Shown piece by piece: positions 35,074 through 43,358 of a DNA stretch of 44,497 nt. Within the stretch, counting starts at the first letter, position 1. The number at the start of each line of letters is the position of its first letter. This DNA is from Alphaproteobacteria bacterium. GTDB lineage: Bacteria > Pseudomonadota > Alphaproteobacteria > Rhizobiales > OSC116. The DNA is taken from positions 1-44,497 of the forward strand of contig NVQL02000061.1 in the NCBI GenBank assembly GCA_002400495.2, in the 5' to 3' direction. The position numbers and the translations under genes are program-made. The notes beneath the pieces were generated by a model that did no database searches, was not told where the DNA came from, and was given only the letters and a program-made list of their open reading frames with translations.

Positions 35074-36485
35074 GATGTTTTCCTTTTTTCTTCTGTTCTG
35101 ATTTGTAGAAGTGTTTTTTCGACTTGCTCAACGCCGTTGACAATGGCGGTGATAAGTGTGTCGATTTCGGTTTCGGTGATGACAAAGCTTGGGCATAAAG
35201 CAATGGTATCGGCGGTGGGTAGGCCACGTGCTAAGGCTTTATGCTGGCGAATGGCAGCTTGCAAGGTTTGTGCGGCTTTGTCGGATTTTTCGAAGAAGGT
35301 TTTTGGCTGTTGGCTTTTGACCATTTGGAGGCCAGCCAGCAGGCCTGCGCCGCGTATTTCGCCGATTAGTTCGCTGCCTTGTAAGCGGTTGCGTAGTTCG
35401 CGGTGCATATATTCACCCCTTTGCTTGGCTTGGCTGACCAAATCTTCGCGTTCCATAATTTCGAGGTTTTTAAGCGCGACGGCACAGCCTGTGGGGTGGC
35501 CGCCATAGGTGAAACCATGGAAGAAAGCGCCCAATTGATCGGCTTCTGCGACCAAGACATCCCAAACTTTGGGACCGATGAACAGAGCTGATAGTGGGAA
35601 ATAACCAGAGGTTATGCCTTTGGCGGTGCTCATTAAATCGGGTTTGAAATCATAATATTGATGGGCGAACCACTCGCCTGTGCGGCCAAAGCCTGTGATG
35701 ACTTCATCGGCAACCAGCAGCATATCGTATTTATCACATAATTTGCGCAGGGCTTGGAAATAGCCTTTAGGCGGGGTGATGACACCACCTGCGCCATAGA
35801 TAGGCTCGGCGAAGAAGGCTGCAACATGGTCTGCGCCGCCTGCATCTTTGATGATTTGTTCGATTTCATCCATCATGCGGATGGTGAAATTGGCTTCGGT
35901 TTCGCCTTCTAGGCCATCCTTATAAAAATGCGGTTTAGGGGCGCGCAATATGCCGTCTATTGGTAAATCAAACGCGGAGTGGAAGGACGGAATGCCTGTG
36001 AGGCTCGCGGCGGCAACTGTGGTGCCGTGATAGGCGTTAACGCGGGCGATGATTTGCTTTTTATTCGGCTTGCCACGCATATTGTTATAATAGCGGACGA
36101 GTTTAAATGCAGTGTCGTTACAATCTGAACCTGACGTGCCGTAATGGACGCGAGAAAATACGCCTTTGGTGAGGGAGAGTAGTTTTTCGGATAATTCTAT
36201 TTGTGGTTGGTTGGAGGCTGCAGCGAAAGTTTGTGAATAGCCTAAATTGCTGGCGGCATCTAACATAGTCTCGCCCAATTCTTTGCGACCATAGCCGATG
36301 TTAACGCACCAAAGGCCTGCCATGCCATCTAGTAGCTCGCCATCATTGTGGCTTGTGATGTGCGCGCCGTGGCCACCTGTAAAGATGCTGGTGCCATTTT
36401 CTAGCACATCTGAAATAGATGATGCGGGGTGTAATATGGTGTTTTTGTTGATTTCAACTAATTTTGCAAAATTATCTGCTGACAT
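35067..36485 (-). CDS. Class III PLP aminotransferase (omega-amino acid:pyruvate type)
   Basis: A 472-residue fold-type I enzyme. The PLP site shows D260 (LLVADEVITGFGRTG) and K289 (STAKGITSGY), and GTSGSDCNDTAFKLVR is the cofactor phosphate-binding region. The length and motifs resemble pyruvate-dependent omega-transaminases more than the ~400-residue ArgD/AstC branch. Coupled to ald and divergent from the M20-ast operon, it may transaminate succinylornithine, ornithine-derived amines or another amine; the substrate is unproven. GGGAG precedes the start. Confidence 0.9.
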   Translation of the reverse strand: MSADNFAKLVEINKNTILHPASSISDVLENGTSIFTGGHGAHITSHNDGELLDGMAGLWCVNIGYGRKELGETMLDAASNLGYSQTFAAASNQPQIELSEKLLSLTKGVFSRVHYGTSGSDCNDTAFKLVRYYNNMRGKPNKKQIIARVNAYHGTTVAAASLTGIPSFHSAFDLPIDGILRAPKPHFYKDGLEGETEANFTIRMMDEIEQIIKDAGGADHVAAFFAEPIYGAGGVITPPKGYFQALRKLCDKYDMLLVADEVITGFGRTGEWFAHQYYDFKPDLMSTAKGITSGYFPLSALFIGPKVWDVLVAEADQLGAFFHGFTYGGHPTGCAVALKNLEIMEREDLVSQAKQRGEYMHRELRNRLQGSELIGEIRGAGLLAGLQMVKSQQPKTFFEKSDKAAQTLQAAIRQHKALARGLPTADTIALCPSFVITETEIDTLITAIVNGVEQVEKTLLQIRTEEKRKTSC

Positions 36486-36536
36486 GATGTGTCTCCCAAT
36501 TAAGTTCAGTATGGCAGGGTTTTAGGTGTTTTATTT

Positions 36537-36604
36537 TTGAATTTTAGTTCTAATTCAACAATTAAAAGTTAATTTTTGAGAAACAACAGAAGAATCTACT
36601 GTTG
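36537..36604. promoter_or_regulatory. Two dyads in the aminotransferase/ast divergent promoter region
   Basis: TTGAATT (36537-36543) and AATTCAA (36552-36558) are inverted around eight bases. CAACAG (36584-36589) and CTGTTG (36599-36604) are inverted around nine bases, 37 bases before the M20 start. Both lie in the 155-base region between the divergent units and are candidate operator sites for control by arginine or its products. No regulator gene lies beside them. Confidence 0.4.
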
Positions 36605-36640
36605 CTATCGGATAAGCTGATTCTAACCAAAGAGGGATAT

Positions 36641-37876
36641 ATGATAAAAAAACAGCAGCCTGTTATGGCTTGGATTGCCGCGCAGCAGGCTGATATGTTG
36701 GCCAAAACCATTGATTGGTGCAATGTAAATACGGGCAGTGCAAATTATGATGGCTTGTTGGCCTTTGCCGCTAAATTGCAGCGCGAATTTGCCTGTTTGG
36801 GCGATGTTGAACTGATTGATTTGGCTGATCGCTTGGTGGTTGATGATGCGGGGAATGAAGTTGCTTATGCCTCTGCGCCGTTGTTGCGATTGCACAATCC
36901 ATGCGCGGGTAAGCCATCGATATTGTTGGTGGCGCATTATGACACTGTCTATGCGCGGGATCATGAATTTCAGACTTGTATAATGGATGGTGATAAATTG
37001 CGCGGGCCTGGTGTGGCTGACCTTAAGGGCGGCATGGTGGTGATGTTATATGCCTTACAAGCGTTGGAAAAATCTGGCCTGATGGACGAGGTGGGTATTG
37101 AGATTTTGCTCAACCCTGATGAAGAAATTGGCTCGCCAGCATCTGGTGCTTATTTGATTGAGCGGGCGAAATATCATGATGTTGGGTTGATATTTGAACC
37201 TGCTTTGGCTGATGGCACATTGGTGGGTGCGCGTAAGGGCTCGGGTAATTTTACGGTTCGGGTTCAAGGTAAAGCTGCCCATGCGGGGCGGGAGATTGAA
37301 GCCGGGCGTAATGCCTTGGTGCAGCTGATGAAGATATTGACGGAAGTGGAAGCTTTGCACGGTGCACGTGATGAATTGACGGTGAATGTTGCGCATATTA
37401 ATGGTGGTGGGGCGCTGAATATGGTGCCTGATATGGCGGTGGGGCGGTTTAATTGCCGACTTAATAGTGTTGAGGATGCTGTTTGGTTGGAAAGTCAGCT
37501 AGATGAATTGGTGGCAAAATATAATGAAATTGAGGGGTATAGCGTCGAAAAGTTTGGCGGTATCACTCGAAATCCTAAGCCTGCGACTGAAGCTAATTTG
37601 CACTTGCAAGAATTTGTTGCCAAAACGGGTGCAATGCTTAATATCGAGGTATCGTTTAAACATACGGGTGGGGTATGTGATGGCAATAATCTGATGCAAT
37701 CGGGGTTGCCGAATATCGATACTTTGGGGGTTCGCGGGGCTAATATTCATAGCCCTGATGAATATATGATCGTTGAAAGCCTTACTGAGCGGGCGCAATT
37801 TGTGGCATTGATATTAATGCGCATGGCGAACGGAGAGTATAGTTTTAAACGGGATGTGCCTAAAGAGGAGGGGTGA
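36641..37876 (+). CDS. M20-family zinc hydrolase (carboxypeptidase G2-like), candidate succinylglutamate desuccinylase
   Basis: 411 residues with all M20 dimetal residues: H99-x-D101 (LVAHYDTVY), D127 (GPGVADLKGG), the catalytic pair E161-E162 (NPDEEIGS), E186 (IFEPAL) and H370 (ANIHSPDEY). It most resembles carboxypeptidase G2, which cleaves N-acyl-glutamate bonds, the same bond type as in N-succinylglutamate. It starts the ast operon (one base before the astA ATG), where an M14-type AstE would be expected and is absent. AGAGG precedes the ATG at 36641. The fold is firm; the substrate is inferred. Confidence 0.85.
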   Translation: MIKKQQPVMAWIAAQQADMLAKTIDWCNVNTGSANYDGLLAFAAKLQREFACLGDVELIDLADRLVVDDAGNEVAYASAPLLRLHNPCAGKPSILLVAHYDTVYARDHEFQTCIMDGDKLRGPGVADLKGGMVVMLYALQALEKSGLMDEVGIEILLNPDEEIGSPASGAYLIERAKYHDVGLIFEPALADGTLVGARKGSGNFTVRVQGKAAHAGREIEAGRNALVQLMKILTEVEALHGARDELTVNVAHINGGGALNMVPDMAVGRFNCRLNSVEDAVWLESQLDELVAKYNEIEGYSVEKFGGITRNPKPATEANLHLQEFVAKTGAMLNIEVSFKHTGGVCDGNNLMQSGLPNIDTLGVRGANIHSPDEYMIVESLTERAQFVALILMRMANGEYSFKRDVPKEEG

Positions 37877-37877
37877 C

Positions 37878-38939
37878 ATGCAGATTGTGAGACCTGTAAA
37901 GACTGATGATTTAGAAGCTTTGATGCAGCTTGCCAAAAAAACTGGCGGTGGCATGACCAGTATGCCTGCCGATTATGACCTGCTTGCTAAGCGCATTGCT
38001 GACAGTGTAACGGCTTGTGAAAGTGAGCTGACAGGCGATGATGGCGCGACGTATTTTATGGTGCTCGAAGACACCGCCACGGGTGATTTGGTTGGCACCA
38101 CGGCGATATATACCAATGTGGGTTTGGACCTGCCATTTTATACTTATAAAGTGCTGCGGGTGATGCAAAGATGCCCCGAGCTTGACCATATTCAAGAAAC
38201 TCAACTTTTAACTTTGACCAATGATTTTACGGGATCGACTGAAATTGGGTCGTTATTTTTGCTGCCTGAATTTAGGTTTGGTGGCAATGGGGCCTTGCTT
38301 TCTCGTGCGCGCTATATGCTGATGGGCAATCGACCTGAGCGGTTTGGTGAAAAAACCATTGCTGAAATGCGCGGGTTTAGAGATGAAGATGATAAATCGC
38401 CCGTTTGGGAGCATTTGGGCATTAAATTCTTTGGCATTGCGTTTGATGATGCGGATATTATGTCGGGGGTGAGTGATAAGAGGTTTATTTCTGACCTGAT
38501 GCCGAAATATCCTATTTATATCGACTTGTTGCCGAAGGTGGCGCAAGAGGCGATTGGGGTGCCGTTTCCTGCGAGTTTGCCTGCGTTAAAAATGCTGCAA
38601 AAAGAGGGCTTTCGGTATACCAATTATGTTGATATTTTTGATGGCGGGCCGACGGTTGAGGTTTATACGGCTGACATTCATACCATTCAACAAACGCGGA
38701 CGTTGCGGGTATCGGGTTTTGTGGAATTGCCTGAAACTAAGAATAAAATGCTGATTTCGACGGGTTATTTGCGGCGGTTTAAATGTTGTTTGGCGGATGT
38801 GCATATTGACGGTGAAGAGCTGCAGATTAGCCCCACATTGGCTGATATTTTGAATGTGAAAATTGGCGATGAATTGAAAGTTGCGCCAGGGCGGGTGGTT
38901 GATGATGGGCGGTTTACTACGTCTACAAAAGCATTTTAA
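37878..38939 (+). CDS. astA: Arginine N-succinyltransferase AstA
   Basis: A 353-residue enzyme that transfers succinyl from succinyl-CoA to arginine, step 1 of the arginine succinyltransferase pathway. Signature blocks include IVRPVKTDDLEALMQLAKKT, TGSTEIGSLFLLPEFRFGGNG and EGFRYTNYVDIFDGGPTVE, which align well with the E. coli protein. GAGGGG lies about seven bases before the ATG at 37878. It is tightly packed between the M20 gene and astD. The C-terminus is slightly longer than in E. coli. Confidence 0.96.
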   Translation: MQIVRPVKTDDLEALMQLAKKTGGGMTSMPADYDLLAKRIADSVTACESELTGDDGATYFMVLEDTATGDLVGTTAIYTNVGLDLPFYTYKVLRVMQRCPELDHIQETQLLTLTNDFTGSTEIGSLFLLPEFRFGGNGALLSRARYMLMGNRPERFGEKTIAEMRGFRDEDDKSPVWEHLGIKFFGIAFDDADIMSGVSDKRFISDLMPKYPIYIDLLPKVAQEAIGVPFPASLPALKMLQKEGFRYTNYVDIFDGGPTVEVYTADIHTIQQTRTLRVSGFVELPETKNKMLISTGYLRRFKCCLADVHIDGEELQISPTLADILNVKIGDELKVAPGRVVDDGRFTTSTKAF

Positions 38940-38948
38940 GAGGTGAAT

Positions 38949-40412
38949 ATGTATACTAAAAATTGTTATATTGATGGCGCTTGGGTGCAAGGTGCGGGCG
39001 TTGAATTTAGCTCATACGACCCTGCCAATGGCGATGTTGTATGGTGTGGCCACGCGGCGAGTGCGGCGCAGGTGAATTTGGCTTGTGAAGTGGCGGGTAG
39101 AGCGCAGGGTGAATGGTCGGCTTTGGGTTTTGAAGGGCGCGCGTTGATTATACGTAAATATCGCGAACTGATTGAGGCGCATAAAGCGGAGCTGGCCGAG
39201 ATGATTAGCTGTGAGATGGGTAAACCATTGTGGGACGCTGTGGGCGAAGTGGCGGCGATGATTGGTAAGATTGCGTTAAGCGAGAGTGCTTATGCCAAGC
39301 GTACTGGTGAGGCAGCGGTCGAGCAAACTGGCTTTAGCAGTGTGTTACGGCACAAAGCGCATGGTGTGGTGGCGGTGTTTGGGCCGTATAATTTTCCGTG
39401 TCATCTGCCGAATGGGCATATTGTGCCGGCATTATTGGCGGGCAATTGTGTGTTGTTTAAGCCGAGTGAGGTGACGCCTAAAACGGGTGCATTTATGGTG
39501 CATTTGTGGGATTTGGCTGGCTTGCCCAAAGGGGTGATCAGCTTGTTGCAAGGTGAGAAGAATATTGGCATTGCGCTGTCTAAGGCTAAGCTTAATGGTT
39601 TGTTTTTTACGGGATCATCGGCCACGGGCAAATATTTGCATAAGCATTTTGCGGGGCGGCCTGAAGTGATGTTGGCGCTGGAAATGGGCGGTAATAACCC
39701 GTTGATTGTGGCGCAGGTGAGTGATGTTGAGGCGGCTTGTTATCATATCATTCAATCGGCATTTATAACATCTGGGCAAAGATGCACTTGTGCACGAAGG
39801 TTGATTTTGTTGGATGGTGAAGCTGATGAGATTTTAGCGAAATTGGTGGAGATGAGTAAGGCGTTGCGGGTTGGTTTGTGGAATGATGATGATGAGCCAT
39901 ATATGGGGCCGTTGGTGAATGGCAAGGTGGCTAATGATTATATGCTGACTTATGCTAATTTGGTGATGCGCGGTGGTAAAGCCTTGCTTGACCCGAAGAA
40001 ATTGCGTGATATTGATGCCTTGGTTTCGCCTGCTATTGTTGATGTGACGGGGGTTGAAGATATAGTGGATGAAGAGATTTTCGCGCCTTTATTGCAAGTT
40101 TATCGGGTGGCAGATTTTGACGCGGCGATTGCGGTGGCTAATGATACTAAATACGGCCTGTCAGCGGGAGTTATTTCGGACAATCGGGATTTATATGAGG
40201 CTTATTTGAGCCGTTCGCATGCGGGGATTATTAATTTTAACCGCCAGACCACAGGGGCTTCGGGTGCGGCGCCGTTTGGTGGGGTGGGCTGCAGTGGCAA
40301 CCACAGGCCGAGTGCGTTTTATGCGGCTGATTATTGTGCTTATCCGATTGCCTCGGTTGAGGCTGATGAGGTGGTGATGCCCAAACAGTTGCCGATTGGT
40401 TTTGGGGCTTAA
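38949..40412 (+). CDS. astD: Succinylglutamate semialdehyde dehydrogenase AstD
   Basis: A 487-residue NAD-dependent aldehyde dehydrogenase that oxidises succinylglutamate semialdehyde to succinylglutamate, step 4 of the AST pathway. The catalytic cysteine is in TSGQRCTCARRL and the general-base glutamate in LALEMGGNNP. HKAHGVVAVFGPYNFPCHLPNGH is typical of AstD. The ATG at 38949 has AAGAGG five bases upstream. It lies nine bases after astA and one base before the astB start. Confidence 0.95.
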   Translation: MYTKNCYIDGAWVQGAGVEFSSYDPANGDVVWCGHAASAAQVNLACEVAGRAQGEWSALGFEGRALIIRKYRELIEAHKAELAEMISCEMGKPLWDAVGEVAAMIGKIALSESAYAKRTGEAAVEQTGFSSVLRHKAHGVVAVFGPYNFPCHLPNGHIVPALLAGNCVLFKPSEVTPKTGAFMVHLWDLAGLPKGVISLLQGEKNIGIALSKAKLNGLFFTGSSATGKYLHKHFAGRPEVMLALEMGGNNPLIVAQVSDVEAACYHIIQSAFITSGQRCTCARRLILLDGEADEILAKLVEMSKALRVGLWNDDDEPYMGPLVNGKVANDYMLTYANLVMRGGKALLDPKKLRDIDALVSPAIVDVTGVEDIVDEEIFAPLLQVYRVADFDAAIAVANDTKYGLSAGVISDNRDLYEAYLSRSHAGIINFNRQTTGASGAAPFGGVGCSGNHRPSAFYAADYCAYPIASVEADEVVMPKQLPIGFGA

Positions 40413-40413
40413 T

Positions 40414-41760
40414 ATGACATTTAAAGAATATAATTTTGATGGCTTGGTTGGGCTGTCGCACCATTATGGTGGGCATAGTTTTGGCAATGTGGCGTCTCGT
40501 TCTAACTCGGCGGCTGTATCTAACCCCAGAGAAGCTGCCTTGCAGGGCTTGGCTAAGGCTAAGGCTTTGGCCGATGCGGGGCGTGAAAATGGCTTGTGGG
40601 GGCAGGGCATATTGCCGCCGCAAGAACGGCCATTTTTGCCTGCTTTGCGCGGATTGGGGTTTGTGGGTAGTGATGCGGATATTATTGCGCAATCGGCTCA
40701 ACATCACCCGCAAATATTTGCTAAATGTTGCAGTGCTGCCAGTATGTGGACGGCCAATGCGGCGACGGTTTCACCTTCGCTTGATACGCAAGATGGGCGG
40801 TTGCATTTTACGCCTGCTAATTTGGTGGCTATGTATCATCGGTCGATTGAGCATGAAACTACGGGCAATGTTTTGAAGGCTATATTTGCTGATGAGGGGC
40901 ATTTTGCGCATCATGAGGCTTTGCCGCAAAATATGCTTTATGGCGATGAAGGTGCGGCTAACCATACGCGGTTTTATGATGATATCAGCAAGCAAGGTGT
41001 TGAATTTTTTGTTTATGGGGCGGAAGCTTTGGGTGATGGGGTGAAACCTGCTAATTTTCCTGCGCGGCAGACGCTAGAAGCATCTACTATTATCGCACGA
41101 AGTCATGGGTTGGGTGCTGATAAGACGGTGTTTGCGCAGCAACATCCTGATGCGATTGACGCTGGGGTGTTTCATAATGATGTGATTGCGGTGGGGCATG
41201 GGAATTTTATGATGTGTCATGAGATGGCGTTTCTGCATCCGCAGCAAACTTATGCTGAATTGGAGGCTGCGCTTGGTGCTAAGCTATTTGTGCATGAGGT
41301 TAGCGCTGAAGATTTGCCGATTGAGGATGTGGTTTCATCTTATTTGTTTAACTCTCAAATCATTGGCAACGCTAAAGATGGCATGACGATTATTGCGCCT
41401 GAAGAGAGTGCGAAAAATGCGCGGGTGAAAGCGGTGATTGATCGGATTATTGCTGACAATGGGCCGGTAAATGCAGTGCGTTATTTTGATGTGAAGCAGA
41501 GCATGCAAAATGGTGGCGGGCCTGCTTGTTTGCGTTTGCGGGTGTTGATGAATGATGATCAAGTGGGCGCTATAAAGGCGCGGGTGATGTTGGATGATGG
41601 GCTTTATGCTGATTTGGTGACTTGGGTGGAAAAACATTATCGCGAGCGTTTGGTAGTGGCTGATATGGCGGGTGCGGCATTTTATACTGAATGCTGTTCA
41701 GCGCTTGATGAATTGAGTAAAATAATGCAACTTGGTCATGTTTACGATTTTCAAAAATAG
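40414..41760 (+). CDS. astB: N-succinylarginine dihydrolase AstB
   Basis: A 448-residue amidinotransferase-fold hydrolase that converts succinylarginine to succinylornithine, carbon dioxide and two ammonia, step 2 of the pathway. The N-terminus EYNFDGLVGLSHHYGGHSFGN, the block GDEGAANHTRF, QQHPDAIDAGVFHNDVIAV and the catalytic-cysteine region NGGGPACLRLRV all match E. coli AstB. It begins immediately after the astD stop (TAATATG), a sign of coupling. Confidence 0.97.
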   Translation: MTFKEYNFDGLVGLSHHYGGHSFGNVASRSNSAAVSNPREAALQGLAKAKALADAGRENGLWGQGILPPQERPFLPALRGLGFVGSDADIIAQSAQHHPQIFAKCCSAASMWTANAATVSPSLDTQDGRLHFTPANLVAMYHRSIEHETTGNVLKAIFADEGHFAHHEALPQNMLYGDEGAANHTRFYDDISKQGVEFFVYGAEALGDGVKPANFPARQTLEASTIIARSHGLGADKTVFAQQHPDAIDAGVFHNDVIAVGHGNFMMCHEMAFLHPQQTYAELEAALGAKLFVHEVSAEDLPIEDVVSSYLFNSQIIGNAKDGMTIIAPEESAKNARVKAVIDRIIADNGPVNAVRYFDVKQSMQNGGGPACLRLRVLMNDDQVGAIKARVMLDDGLYADLVTWVEKHYRERLVVADMAGAAFYTECCSALDELSKIMQLGHVYDFQK

Positions 41761-41769
41761 GGGTGGTCT

Positions 41770-42534
41770 ATGACTCTTGATAAAGTGGCTTTGGTGACAG
41801 GGGCAGCGCGCGGCATTGGCTTGGCGATTGCTAAGCAATTTTTAGCCGAAGGTTATAAAGTGGCATTGTTGGATGTGCGAGATGACGAGCTTGCTAATGC
41901 GGTTGCAGACATCGCACGGCCTGATGACATATTGCCGTTGCTATGTGATGTATCCAATCCTGAGCAAGTTGAACGCGCCATTGCTGACTGTGTGGCTGAG
42001 TTTGGTGGTTTAACCACTTTGGTGAATAATGCTGGCACCGCGAGTTTTAAGCCCATAACAGAGACGAGTTTTGAGGATTGGTCTTATATATTGGGGGTTA
42101 ATTTATCTGGGCCATTTTTAATGGTGCAGGCCGCCACGCCGCATTTGGCAAAAAATGGTGGCGCGGTGGTGAATATTACGTCTATTTCGGGTTTTCGCGC
42201 CAGCACTTTGCGGGTGGCATATGGGGTGAGTAAGGCTGGTTTGGCGCAGCTGACTAAGCAACAAGCGGCTGAACTTGGTGAGCTTGGCATTCGGGTGAAT
42301 GCGGTGGCGCCAGGGCCTGTGAATACGGCTATGGCGCAAAAGGTGCATTCGGCCGAAATTAGAGCCGCTTACCATGATTCAATACCGCTAAATCGTTACG
42401 GCACAGAAGATGAAATTGCCAATATGGTGCTGTTTTTATGCAGTGATAAAGCCAGTTATATGACGGGGCAGGTTATCGCGGTGGATGGCGGGTTTGAATC
42501 GACAGGCATTGGCTTGCCTGAACTTAGAAAGTGA
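41770..42534 (+). CDS. Short-chain dehydrogenase/reductase (FabG-like)
   Basis: 254 residues: the cofactor motif TGAARGIGLAIA, NNAG, and the catalytic S-(N13)-Y-x3-K set (NITSISG then YGVSKAG), with the C-terminal MTGQVIAVDGGFE of the classical family. An aspartate at the end of strand 2 (LLDVRDDE) favours NAD(H). The substrate is unknown. It is the last gene of the ast operon (nine bases after astB), so a role in disposal of arginine-derived carbon is possible. AGGGG precedes the ATG, and a terminator follows. Confidence 0.88.
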   Translation: MTLDKVALVTGAARGIGLAIAKQFLAEGYKVALLDVRDDELANAVADIARPDDILPLLCDVSNPEQVERAIADCVAEFGGLTTLVNNAGTASFKPITETSFEDWSYILGVNLSGPFLMVQAATPHLAKNGGAVVNITSISGFRASTLRVAYGVSKAGLAQLTKQQAAELGELGIRVNAVAPGPVNTAMAQKVHSAEIRAAYHDSIPLNRYGTEDEIANMVLFLCSDKASYMTGQVIAVDGGFESTGIGLPELRK

Positions 42535-42548
42535 TGGTTTAAACCAAT

Positions 42549-42582
42549 AAAACCCCGCCACAGATAATGTGAACGGGGTTTT
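42549..42582. terminator. Bidirectional intrinsic terminator
   Basis: AAAACCCCG (42549-42557) pairs with CGGGGTTTT (42574-42582), with an inner CACA/TGTG helix. It closes the ast operon on the plus strand and the DUF2852 gene at 42611 on the minus strand. Confidence 0.9.
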
Positions 42583-42610
42583 GGGATATTGAATAGTGAG
42601 TAGAGGGAGG

Positions 42611-43072
42611 CTATTCTTTATCTGATTTTTCGTCTAGGTTTTTTTTGTGAGCCTGAAAATCGGCAAAGCTGGCTTCATCTTTGGCATGTTTTTGCCATGC
42701 CATATAATCGTTAAACTGTTGTTCCTCAGTTTTTGCAGCATTTTCGCGCTGTTTGGTTTCTTCGGTATATTCAGCTTGCTTTTCGGCTTTATAGGCTTGG
42801 TATGCTGCATTGTCTGGGTTGTTGCCTTTGTGACTCCAACTGCCTTTCAAATCATCAAATTTCTCTTTGGCGATGGGTGAATACTCATCATAGGTATTTT
42901 TAATTGTGCGGCCAATGTTTACATCTTTGCCCAATGCAAGCCATGCTGCGGTGGCAATGCCAACAGGTGCAGCGATGACGAAGCCGCCGACCATGAAAGC
43001 AATGTTGGGGAATGTCCAATTGCTTTGGCCTTTATATTTAGTGAATTTTTCTTTATTTTGTGAATCTGACAT
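42611..43072 (-). CDS. DUF2852-like membrane protein, paralog 1
   Basis: 153 residues. A short polar start precedes one hydrophobic segment (WTFPNIAFMVGGFVIAAPVG, about residues 19-48). The rest is a charged, helix-rich tail (QAYKAEKQAEYTEETKQREN, then FNDYMAWQKHAKDEASFADFQ), probably a coiled coil. The layout matches DUF2852, a family common in alphaproteobacteria and of unknown function. It resembles the gene at 43359 throughout, but less closely matches the family's GN-AFD-Y motif. AAAGGAG precedes the start, and the leader motif at 43083 is shared with the paralog. Confidence 0.75.
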   Translation of the reverse strand: MSDSQNKEKFTKYKGQSNWTFPNIAFMVGGFVIAAPVGIATAAWLALGKDVNIGRTIKNTYDEYSPIAKEKFDDLKGSWSHKGNNPDNAAYQAYKAEKQAEYTEETKQRENAAKTEEQQFNDYMAWQKHAKDEASFADFQAHKKNLDEKSDKE

Positions 43073-43082
43073 AATTGTCTCC

Positions 43083-43106
43083 TTTGCTGTTACCCTATTG
43101 AAATGG
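43083..43106 (-). promoter_or_regulatory. Leader motif shared by both DUF2852 genes, copy 1
   Basis: TTTGCTGTTACCCTAT followed by GAAATGG (plus-strand reading) recurs nearly unchanged at 43848-43871. Here it begins 10 bases upstream of the start codon. It may be a promoter or 5'-leader element kept since the gene duplication. Confidence 0.5.
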
Positions 43107-43164
43107 GGTGTTTTGGGATAAGTTCAAGAGGCGGGGGTAAATATTTAATATATTGATTTAAAAC

Positions 43165-43195
43165 AAAAAAACCCCGCTCAATGAATGAACGAGGC
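43165..43195 (-). terminator. Intrinsic terminator of the DUF2852 paralog 2 transcript
   Basis: On the minus strand, GCCTCGTTCA (43195 to 43186) pairs over ten positions, three of them wobble, with TGAGCGGGGT (43180 to 43171). A run of about seven T residues follows. It lies about 160 bases past the stop of the gene at 43359. Confidence 0.75.
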
Positions 43196-43210
43196 TTTTG
43201 GTTTTAGCGA

Positions 43211-43333
43211 TAAATGAGGGGCATTTATTTCGCTCGCGGCTATTTTTCACTGCGTGAAAGCCTTCGCGGGAGCGGCACATAAGTGCCGGGCGCTCAATGC
43301 GCCAAAAACTTAGGCAATAAGTTGCCTAAGTTT
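43211..43333. other. Run of short hairpins in the DUF2852 intergenic/3' region
   Basis: Five inverted repeats follow one another: TAAATG/CATTTA (43211-43227), TTTCAC/GTGAAA (43245-43259), CGGCAC/GTGCCG (43273-43288), GGCGC/GCGCC (43289-43303), and a perfect 12-bp stem AAACTTAGGCAA/TTGCCTAAGTTT with a 4-base loop (43306-43333). The region has no gene. It would form a highly structured 3' tail of the DUF2852 paralog 2 mRNA upstream of its terminator. Confidence 0.65.
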
Positions 43334-43358
43334 AGCTTCATAGGAATAGAAAGGGAGG

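Noticed and set aside
36641-37876. Naming the M20 gene astE, argE or dapE
   Set aside because: AstE belongs to the M14 family, and motif order here is closer to carboxypeptidase G2 than to ArgE or DapE. Only a substrate hypothesis is justified.
43201-43340. Possible tRNA or tmRNA-like fold in the hairpin-rich region
   Set aside because: The stems do not form an acceptor/D/anticodon/T arrangement and no TTCGA-type T-loop is present.
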